64,000 nt of DNA from Rhizophagus irregularis (lineage: Eukaryota; Glomeromycota; Glomeromycetes; Glomerales; Glomeraceae). Numbering within the stretch: the stretch's first letter is position 1; every line of letters starts with the position of its first letter. Below, piece after piece: positions 11,812 through 22,500 of the stretch. The position numbers and the translations under genes are program-made. The stretch lies in contig NC_089432.1 in the NCBI RefSeq assembly GCF_026210795.1, positions 806,001-870,000 of the forward strand. The letters run 5' to 3'. A model generated the notes under the pieces. It was given only the letters and a program-made list of their open reading frames with translations. It made no database searches and was not told where the DNA came from.

Positions 11812-12510
11812 TTTATATCGAAGGTCATTACGAAAAGTCTGGAGTATTTTTATTTTTTTCCTTTTCTTTTTTGGTTGGAACCAATAAATTAACCGATTAA
11901 GACAGTAAAAATTGGTTAATCGATTAAAGTTATAATTTTGTCAAATTATTTAACGCGGCTCGGAGATTTGTAAATTTAGATCACGTGTTCTCTGAGAATT
12001 TTTATTAATTTATTACTGTAATAAGGTAATAAAGCCCTACAACTAAGTATATGAGTCAAAACAAATTATTTGCTGTCAAAAAATTAGATTAATTTAACCG
12101 GTTAAAGCTTTATATCATTAACTGATTTCATGGCTTATTCAAATGATATGCTGTTGATTCGGAGTCAACTGAGGATAAAATAAAATAATAAGATCGTTAC
12201 GAATCTTAATTTATAAACAACAATAAAATAATGTTACATATATACTTTTATTTTTACTTTTAAATTTTTTGTTTTTTATAATAAAAAAAGATAAACCAAT
12301 TAATTATCAATTATTGATCGGTCAATTTATATTTGAATATAAATATTTTGTTTGTTCCAATTGAATAATAATCGTAAAAATCGCAATTTTTCCAATGCAT
12401 GATTAATAAGGATTGAAAAAGTTCGGGTTGAGTGACTTGAGTCGGTCGGTTTGGTACATTGGTAATCGGTTCCCAAATCAGTTTTACAGCTAATTTCAAA
12501 GAGGTTTGGG

Positions 12511-12671
12511 CACTTAGCAAAATTTAAAGAACTCGGAAATATTCGGTAAAGCCTAATATAAAATAAAAATCATAAGCTAATTTTGGAATATTGTCCCGAG
12601 AATGGTGTTATAATTTTATCTTATTTTGAGCTCTACCAAATATTTCCGAGTTCTTTAAAATTTGCTAAGTG
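12511..12671. mobile_element. 161-bp hairpin MITE
   Basis: Two 42-bp arms (12511-12552 and 12630-12671) are inverted complements with about four mismatches, starting CACTTAGCAAAATTTAAAGA and ending with its complement. Complementarity continues weakly inside, so almost the whole element can fold. No convincing target duplication and no coding sequence. Confidence 0.75.
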
Positions 12672-13950
12672 TCCCGTACATTATGAAATCAGCTGTAATA
12701 AATTTTGATATATACTGACTCAAATCTAGATCGAAGTAATTATGGAACCGAACCGGTTTTTTTTGTTTGACTTTGCTCACTCGTTTTTTCGATAGTATCG
12801 GTACTGAATCGAGCGAGTCATCCCATCCCTAATAATTAACCAATTACCAATCGAAACGCTTTATTAATTTTCTAGTTTATAATGTCTATTTTATTATCTG
12901 AGTTTACATTGCAATTTAATTTTGAAATTTTTTTTTTTGTAATAATATTAAAGAAATCATATAAAAAGTATGGCAGATATTCAACTTTTTTGCGAATATT
13001 TGTCATAAATGATCCATGAAACCAAAAATTCTCTGTAAATATTGTATCGATAATTAGAGAAAAATTTATAAAAAATAACATTAGTGATAATTATGATTAT
13101 TCATTATTAATTTTACTTGCGATATCTTTTTTAAAGATTATATATAAGAACATGTACCGGAACATTCATATAAATATTTATTTTTTATGAAAGTATCAAC
13201 AAATTTTGACATTCATCTTTCTCATCAATGCGCGAAAGAATAGATGAAATCATCAAAAAAATTTAAATTAATAACGAAATAAACACTTTTTTGCTGGGCT
13301 CCAAATATTCTTAACATTATTAATACGTGACTATAAACTTTAATGAGCTGTCACAGTTTAGAATCATAACCTGCCGTAATGTTGCAATCATTTACGACCT
13401 AAGTGTCATAAAACGTAATTATGTAACTTGCAATATGTAAGCTTGATTTACGGTTTCGTTAGTATTGCAATCCAAAATGTCGTAATTATTACTTACGGTC
13501 AGAAATCTTAGTTCAAAGGAATGCATAAATCAAAATCAGATTTTTTGATATTTACCAAATTGGAAATCATCTATTAAAAAATTATTGAAGATTGGCAATT
13601 CATACGATTTTCACCAATCATTTATTTTCCGAATTTTCGTTCATGAATATAACTATAGAAAATTAATCCTGCGGTTGGTAAGAATTATGGTTTCAAATAT
13701 TTGATTTATTAATTATTCTTACATACATGTATTTTTAAATTTTCTTTATTAACATTTTAATTTTGTAAGATAAATTCTTGATGTTAAAAGCGATTAAGAC
13801 GAAAAAAAACTCGGAAAATATCTGACGGGTAATCTATTTGATGTACATTGTATCTGTAGGTTTAAATCGATTACACGTGATTTTTCGTTACGTACTCATG
13901 TTACTCTCACTTACTATAAAAGATTGATCGGTGGTTGCGTACAAATGATT
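12672..13950. other. Intergenic region
   Basis: No supported gene. It contains the distal upstream region of the Sel1 gene at 14.0 kb. Short frames here have no motifs. Confidence 0.4.
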
Positions 13951-13968
13951 TGTACTACAAATAAATAA
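13951..13968 (+). promoter_or_regulatory. GTACTAC + TATA core promoter of Sel1 gene
   Basis: TGTACTACAAATAAATAA lies about 75 nt before the ATG at 14044. The GTACTAC word directly followed by an A/T-rich TATA-like run recurs at the same place before most Sel1 genes in this window. Confidence 0.6.
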
Positions 13969-14043
13969 TGAGCCCGTTCAAACAAAGATTTTCCTTTTCT
14001 CCCTTTATTTTCTGTAGGAATATTATTATTCACAAATTATAAA

Positions 14044-14790
14044 ATGCATTCTGTAAATAATTCAGATAATTCATTAACTCAATTTATTCAAAATTCTTAT
14101 AAAATCGATATAAAAGAAATAGAACCTACAATTCAAAATATTAATAAAAGTATATATGAAGATTATAGTACTTTAATTAATGAATTAGTTGATATTTATT
14201 TTAAAGCAGCTAATAAAGGAAAAGAAGAAGATATAAGAAAACAACAAATTCTTGATTATATAAATACTTATGAACTAAATTTACAAGAAATATATAATTG
14301 GCTTTTAAATACTCAAAATGATTCTAATTCAACTTTTTTACTTGGATATTTTTATTTTTATGGTGTTGGAACTAAAATCAATAAACAAAAGGCATTTGAA
14401 TTATATAAAAAAGCGGTAGAATTAGAACATATTGCAGCACAATTAGTTCTTGCTGATATATATGTACATGGTAAGGGACTTGAGAAAAATCATAATAATG
14501 CTTTTTATTTAGCTAATAAACTAGCTGAAGAGGAACATTTAGCTGGAATAAATATGTTAGGATATTGTTATGGTTGTGGAGTTGGAACTGATATTAATAT
14601 GGAAAAAGCATCTGAATTATATAAAAAGGCAGCAAATTTGGGAAATAGTATAGCTCAATATAATATAGCTTTGTTGTATGAATATGGAAAAGGAATTGAA
14701 CAAGATTTGGATCAAGCTATTTATTGGTATAAAAAATCTGCTGAACAAGGATATCAATATTCTCAAAAAAAATTAGAAATATTGAATTGA
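14044..14790 (+). CDS. Kinase-less Sel1-repeat protein, 248 aa
   Basis: A single-exon gene. Residues 1-95 form the family N-terminal module (IDIKEIEPTIQNINKSIYED, then NLQEIYNWLL). In the gene at 31.6 kb this module is the linker between kinase and Sel1 repeats. Residues 95-248 hold four Sel1 repeats (LLGYFYFYGVGT, ADIYVHGKGLEKN, LGYCYGCGVGTD, AIYWYKKSAEQG). It probably acts as a soluble scaffold; partners are unknown. The start is chosen because the promoter core is about 75 nt upstream and the module begins at once. A MITE is inserted 3 nt after the stop codon, so the 3' untranslated region is element sequence. Confidence 0.85.
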   Translation: MHSVNNSDNSLTQFIQNSYKIDIKEIEPTIQNINKSIYEDYSTLINELVDIYFKAANKGKEEDIRKQQILDYINTYELNLQEIYNWLLNTQNDSNSTFLLGYFYFYGVGTKINKQKAFELYKKAVELEHIAAQLVLADIYVHGKGLEKNHNNAFYLANKLAEEEHLAGINMLGYCYGCGVGTDINMEKASELYKKAANLGNSIAQYNIALLYEYGKGIEQDLDQAIYWYKKSAEQGYQYSQKKLEILN

Positions 14791-15160
14791 ATGTTGGGTT
14801 GGATCGGTCTCAGCAAAGACTGGTATTTGGCCAGTCATAAGAACAAATTCATGTTCATATGCATCATTGTTCAATTAATATGTCTATTTTTAGTTTTTTT
14901 TAGTTTTTTTTCCATTTCAAAAATCAAAATTTTCAGTTAATTTTTCACACTTCAAAAAAAACAATTTAAAAAAAATTTAAAATGTTAAATTTTTTGTTTG
15001 AGAATTAAGATCCATTTACAATAAATTTCACAACTACAATAATAAAAATGAATCCTTAACTTTAAGCGGGATCTTTATTACAAATTATGGGTAACTATTT
15101 TATAATGTTAAATATTAGTCCGGTTTCAGTCCAAAAGACCAGTCTAACCCTAATTGAATG
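14785..15160. mobile_element. 358-bp MITE at a stop codon, 9-bp target duplication
   Basis: The element covers 14794-15151. The left end reads TTGGGTTGGATCGGTCT and the reverse complement of the right end reads AGGGTTAGACTGGTCT; the arms are similar over about 30 bp. The 9 bp AATTGAATG flank both sides (14785-14793 and 15152-15160). The left copy contains the TGA of the Sel1 gene, so the target was the stop codon itself. A 9-bp duplication suggests Mutator-type transposition. Confidence 0.75.
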
Positions 15161-15884
15161 TATTTATCCCATATTTATGTCGTTAAAAATTGCTTTAAAA
15201 ATTGTATGAATTTTAGTATATTATAAATATATGGTTAGCGCACTAATTATTAATAGTTTTTGATATCCAATAATATTTGTTTACTAGATATTATTTTATT
15301 TCCTCCTTAGTAAAATTCATCGGATATAGGATATATTGATTAATGGGTGAATTAAATTTGCTACATGAAATTATAATCTTCTGGACATACAAGTTCATAC
15401 TGGAACCTTTTACATTATTTTCAAATTTTGTTTTTATGTAGATAGATATTTGAATATTTGAATATCAGTTAAATAGTTTTTGTTATAATTATTATACTCA
15501 GTTGTATACTACAGTATTTCAGATAAATATTATCATATATAACTCCTTTATAATAAATTACTACTTTTATCGACCGTTCATTCAAGAAATTTGAAATTTT
15601 GCTACACAATATATCATACAAATATACTTTGCAAATTAATTACAATTTTTTTTTCTACGAAAAAAAAAGTCAATATCTTACGATTGATCTAATATCTCAT
15701 TGAATTTATATTTTCTCAAAATAGTATGATACAGATTTTCAATGTGAATTGAATTGTAAATACTGTATATGGAAATCATTTAACTGACCGAATATAAAAT
15801 AAAATATTTAATAATTTGTTGCATGTATATAATGACATGTAGTTATTAATGATATTGTAAATAAAAATCAAATTTATTGATATG

Positions 15885-16080
15885 TTGAATTATTCAAATT
15901 ACAAAACTAAGAAACTTGTAATACATTTTACTACTCTAGCCTTAGTGTTTAAATAATCCTAAAAAAGAGAATACATATTGGATAAATCATAAAAAAAAAG
16001 AATTATTTAAATTACATACTAAGAAATTTGCAAAATATTTTACTACTCTAGTCTTAGTGTTTAAATAATTCTACAAAAAA
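15885..16080. repeat. Hairpin repeat pair, second copy
   Basis: Same two tandem hairpin units as at 1395-1600 (ATTATTTAAATTACATACTAAG ... CTTAGTGTTTAAATAAT, split here by a variable middle), including the spacer word ATACATATTGGATAAATCATAAAA. They lie downstream of a second minus-strand kinase gene, which supports duplication of a gene-plus-3'-flank block. Confidence 0.75.
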
Positions 16081-16207
16081 AAACGAATAATCTCTGTTTA
16101 ATGTATAATACCATAATATCAAATATCACTTAAAAAGTGTTGTAAATTTTTTAAAAATTCAAATTAATTTTCATCTATTTTGATTTCTAAATAATTAAAT
16201 AAACAAA

Positions 16208-16515
16208 TTACATCACATAAAATAATTGTGAATAAATACTTCTTTGTACATACAGTATTATATACATACCAAATGACTCCATATCATTAATTATATAATC
16301 ATCCAAATTTTCACTTTCTAGAATTCCATTCAATTTTCCACTAGTAAAATTAAGTAAGCGACTTGTATAATATGCTTGTGAATGAAATTTACTAGTATTG
16401 AGATTGCTACATCCAATTAAATTTGAAGTCAAAGGGGTACCATTAAGTGCTGAATCTGGTGTAGCTGATGATACTGGGGGTGCATCTATAAATTCCATAA
16501 CATTGCGTTTTAACT
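16208..16515 (-). pseudogene. Out-of-frame C-terminal tail of the micro-exon kinase
   Basis: After the kinase domain the reading frame stops at 16510 (INES*). The next frame continues without a stop through KLKRNVMEFIDAPP to HSQAYYTSRLLNF, which is the C-terminal tail found in frame in the paralogue at 1.8 kb (FRPQAYYTNRL). Changing frame needs one lost base around 16510-16520. Either a recent frameshift removed the tail or there is a base error. The kinase domain is not affected. Near 16270 a GTATGT could be a donor for a further small exon. Confidence 0.6.
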
Positions 16516-19500
16516 TTCATTAATATCTTTAATTTTCTTCCCATTAGGAATCATGATCCATTTTTTAATAATATCTAATACTTCTTCAGATGATGGTCTT
16601 TTTAATGGATCTTCATCCCAACACTTTTTCATCAAATCTACATAACATTGTGGAGTACTTTCAATAATTTCAGGACGTTCACCTTTACAAATACTTAAAC
16701 TAAGTTGAATATCATGTGCTCTATTATTAAATGGTGGAACTCCAGATGTAAATTCCCACATAATCATAGAAAAACTATAAATATCACTTGCTGGAGTATA
16801 AGGTTTTCCTCTCAAAACTTCAGGTGCCATAAATGACATCACACCATATAGCTTATCTTTTAAAAAAGATTCTGCAGGTTGACATAATCCTAGATCACTA
16901 ATATAAACTATATCCACTTTATTTTTTTGATTTTCTTTATTGTTATTATCATTCTTTTCATTTTTTTTATTATTATTATCCTCTTCATTTTCTTTATTAT
17001 CATGATCATCTTCATTTTCTTTCTTATCATCATCCTCTCCCTCATTATTATCATCCACTTCATTTTCTTTATTATTATCATCCACTTCATTTTCTTTATT
17101 ATTATCATCTACTTCATTTTCTTTATTATTATCGACTTTATTATTAACATCCTCTTTATACTCATGAAATAAAATATTACCATCATGAAGGTCGCAATGA
17201 ATAAGCTCTTGTTCATGTATTTCATTTAGCCCAGAAATAATTTGATACAAAATATATAATTTTTGTTTCCAATTATTTTGAATGATTTTTGTTAAATTTC
17301 CTCTTAAATTACCTCTGTTTGCATAATCCATTACTACCATATAATTTGAAGTATCTGGATCTTTTGTAAATCCATATAAATAAATAAAATTATATGAAAT
17401 TGAACAAATTATATGGTATTGCCACTATAAATATAAATTTAATATATTAGTATAAATAAATTATAGCTAAAATAAAAAAATAAATAATATATTATCATAC
17501 TTCTTTTAAAAATTCATTTAAATTTTCATTCAAATTATCAAGACATTTAAGAACTACTGTTTTATCTTTACGCTTATCTGACAAAATAGCTTTATATATA
17601 GTACTAAACCCTCCTTTATCAAGATATTCAACATTTTTAAATTTATTATAAGGAAACCATTTTAATCCCGTATGAAAAATAAATCTATCTAAAACCGTAT
17701 CTCCGCTTTCTCCTAATCTGCAAATTTAAACGAAGGTAGTCAAAATTTATATTAAAATCAAATTAAGAGAAAAAATAATACTAATACTTACTCTTAAATT
17801 TAAATAGAAATTTAAAAATTTAATATGATTTTAATATATATGTTGTGCCTCAGATCGATTCTTGCCTCAGATTGAAGCTCACGCACCTCACATTGAGATT
17901 GTCACCTGACGCACCTCATTTGAATCATTCAATAAAGTCTGTTATAAGTAAACTTTTTTTCTCATTAATTAAACCACTTTTTGTAACATAAACAAACTTG
18001 TGCACCATAACGAGTTACATGTTTCCTGAAATATTTATGTAAATCCAATTTATATTGAAGTTTATATTTGTGTTTTATCTGAAAAATCATTAAATTTTAA
18101 GTCATTTTTCAAATGAAAAGATTTAATAAGTATGATTCCAATTAATCTGAAATTATAGGATTGTATACTTAAAATAATGATAAATAAGTTTACTTAGTAC
18201 TTAAAAATACATTAAAATTGGAAATTTTGATGTTTAATTATAGCACATTTTTATTAGCAATTGAGGTGCGTCAGATGACAATCTCAATCTGAGGTGCGTG
18301 AGCTTCAATCTGAGGCAAGAATCAATCTGAGGCACAACATATATAATATATAATAACCTACAGTATATATAATTTAGTGTAACTTACCAACTAAATTAAT
18401 TGTCCAATATTTTTTTTAAAAAAATAATAAAATCAATTAATAAAAGTCGTAAATAAATATTGCAAAATATGTAATAATAAACTTAAATAGTGAACTTATA
18501 ACTTACAATCAAAAGTAAAAATATTATAATTTTTTTAAAAAAAGTTTTTGTTAAATTACATGTAATTATTATATAAATTAAATATATAACATTAAATTAG
18601 TAAATTTCTCACTCTCTATATCGTCAAATAATTATTTAAATAAAGTTTAGATAGTAAAAATTAGTACATGTAATTATATAGTTGTAAAAAATTAAATTAC
18701 AACTTACTAACTATAATAACTTGCCAAGTAATAAATAATTTTGTTAGTTTAGAGATCACATACATATATAATTAAAATAAAATAATTAACTTACTCCTTA
18801 TAATATTGAATAATTCTATACAAAAGTATATTTAGTAAATTATATAAAAACATCATATAAATTTATTATAATAAATTAAGATTAATAACTTACTCCCTAT
18901 TATTATGAAATAAAAAATTTAGTTAATAATATATAAAATATATACACAATAAATTAAATAACTTACACCCTAATTATTTAAATAAGAATGTGATTAGTTT
19001 AAACTTTAAAAACTTTAAATAATTATTACATAAATATATAAATAATAATAATAGAATTAAATAAATAACTTACGTCCTATAGTATTAAGTAGTTTTTTAA
19101 TTATAAATTTTAGTAAGTTTGAATTTATAATAACATTACTAAATAAATAACTTACTCACTATAATTTTATAAATAAAATTTTAGTTTATATTATATGCAA
19201 ATATTATATAGATATGTAAAGTAAAATTATAATTTAAAATGATAAAATTAAATAAGTAACTTACTTCCTATTATTAGATAATTGTTTAAATAAAGAGTTT
19301 AGTATTTTAATTTTTAAATTTATATAAATATCATAAATGAATAATAACAGAATTAAAAAACAATAGCTTACCCGCTATATTATTAAATAGTAATTATTTA
19401 AATAAAATTGGTTAATTTATACATATTATATAAATATTAAATAATCATTAGTAAATTGTAAAAAATTTGGTTAATTAAATCATATTAATAATATTATAAA

Positions 19501-22500
19501 ATAACTTATAACTTACAAGCTAAAATATAATGAAAAAATTAAAATTTAATTAGCTTAAACTATAAATCAATATTAATTAAATGACTAATTTATAACTTAC
19601 ATTCTATATTATTAGGTAATTTTTAAATAAAAATTTAATTAGTTTAAATTATAAAATATATAATAGTGGAATAAAATAAACAACTTACTTGCTATATTAT
19701 TAAATAATTTTCGAAATATTTAAATTATATAATTATTATATACTATACTGTAGTAAATACAATAACAGATTAAATATATAACTTACTCCCTAATTATTAA
19801 ATGGTAATTTAGATAAAAATTTAGTCAGTTTAATTCATAGTTAAATATTATTATATAAATTCAATATATAATTATAGAATTAATAACTTACTAACTATAA
19901 ACAATTTATTTATAAATAAAAGAATTAGTTATTTTATATAATAGTAAAATTAAATAATAATTTATGACTTACAAGCTAAGATTATAAATCATATTTTAAT
20001 TAGTAGTTTAAATTATAAATAAATGTTACACAAATGTGTAGTAATGTAATTAAACAAACAACTTACATGCTATTATTGAATAATATTTAATAAAATTTAA
20101 TTAGCTTAAACTATAAATAACTATTAATTAAATGACTAATTTATAACTTACATTCTGTATTATTAGGTAATTTTTAAATAAAAATTTATCAGTTTAAATT
20201 ATAGAATATATAATAGTAAAATAAAACCAACTTACTTGCTATAGTATTATTAAATAATTTTCAAAATATCAAATATTTTAAATTATATAATTATTATTAT
20301 TATATATACTGCAGATTAAATATATAACTTACACCCTAATTATTAAATAGTAATTAAATAAAAATTTAGTCAGTTTAATTTATAGTTAAATATAATAATA
20401 TAATGTGTAATAATAAATAACTTACACCCTAATTATTAAATAATTATTTAAATATTAAAATTAATTACACATAAATATCATATAAATATGTATAAATAAT
20501 TAAAAAAATAAATAACTTACACTCTAATTATTAAATATAAAATTTAAATTACATGTAAATGTTATATAAATGTGTAATAATAAAATAATATATAAATAAA
20601 AAACCAACTAGTTAGTTTAAATTATATGTATATATTAATAATTTATAATAATAAAATAAATAAACAATCAACTTACTTCCTATTATTGTATGTATTATCA
20701 GGTAATTATTTAAATAAAGAATTATAAAGAATTTAGTTTGTTTAAATTATATAAGCATATTTCAACTTAATTGTTTGTTTAATATATGGATTTACTGAGA
20801 GTTTTAGGAAAGGGTAGTTTCATTAAATGTATTAAATAAAACGAATGTAATAAAATTTTGGAAATTTTAGAAAATTTTAGAAATTGTAATTTAAAATTAA
20901 AGGGGCATTTTAATCATATAATATTATCAAAATTTGAGGAGTGGTATTTGTTAAACAAGCAATTAAGTTGCCTATATAATGTGTAAATATGCAATGTCAT
21001 AAATTAAATGAATAACTTACTTCCTATGTTTAAAATAATTTTTTAAATAAAATTTGATAAATTTAAATTTTATATAAATATACGTGTATAATAAAAACTT
21101 ATAGTTTACCAGTACCTTTATAAATTATTAAATAATTATAGTAAATTGTATAAATATTATACAAATAAACATAAATTTAATATATAACTTACAAGCTGTA
21201 ATAAATTACCATATAGTTAATTAAATAAAGAATCTAATTAGTTTAAATGATATGTATTATTTAATTATATAATAATAGAATAATATAAATAGTTTATAAC
21301 CTACCATCTATAATGAATTAAGAATTAAATTAATTGAAATTATGTAATAATATTATATAATTATAATATCATGATTAAATAAATAGTTTATAACCTACAA
21401 GCTATAATGAATTAAAAATTTAGTTAGTTAATAAATTATTTATAAATATTGTATAATTACATAATAATAGGATTAAATAAGTAGTTTATAACCTACCAAC
21501 TATAATGAATTAAGAATTTAGTTAATTAAAATAATATATAAATATTACATAATTATATAATAATAGGATAAATAAGTAGTTTATAACTTACCAACTGTAA
21601 TAAATTTAATAAATAAAGAATTTAGTTTGAATTATTTGTAAATATTGTTACATAATAATAGACTAAATAAATGGTTTGTAACTTACAAGCTGTGGTGGAT
21701 AAAGAATTTGGTTAATAAGAATTATATGTAAATATATATAATTAAATAATTTATGACTTACCAACTATAATAAGTTATCAAATAATTATAAAAATAAAGA
21801 ATTTAATTAATTAAAATAATATGTAAATATTGCATAGCTATATGATAATAAGATCAAATAAATAATTTATAACTTACCAGCTATAATAAATAAAGAATTT
21901 ATATTAATTAAGATAATATATAATTACTGTATAATTATATAATTATAAAATTAAATAAATAATTTATAACATACCCACTATAATAAATAAAGAATTTGGT
22001 TAATTAAATTTATTTATAGATTATATAATATTATAATTAAATAATTTATGACTTACTAGCTATAGAAAATTACCAAATAATTATATAAATAAAGAATTTA
22101 GTTAACTAAAATAATTTGTAATATTGTAATAGGATTAGATAAATAATTTATAACTTACCAACTATAACAATAACCAAACAATTATATAAGTAAAGAATTT
22201 AGACAATTGAAATAATACATAATTATTACATAATTAGGCAATACAAACTTAATTTTTCAGTTCTCATATCCCAGCTGGATGGGTCAGTTTCTGTTAAATC
22301 TCAAAAAAAAAATTTTTATATTATTATTATACCAGATAAGGTTTTATAAAAGTTAAAAAAAAATCAAAGCCAGGTTGCCAGGTTATGTCGTGTTATGAGA
22401 ACCAAAAAATTAAGTTTGCATGACTTATAGGATTAAATAAGTAATTTATAACTTACCAGCTATAATAAATAAAGAATTTATGTAAATTAAAAAATATGCA

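Noticed and set aside
16908-17172. Two open frames of Ile/Met/Lys and Ile/Phe runs
   Set aside because: Shadows of the low-complexity coding insert in the kinase.
20600-20615. CCAACTAG as an additional micro-exon
   Set aside because: The acceptor side looks normal, but the CTTAC donor complement is missing, so no exon is defined.
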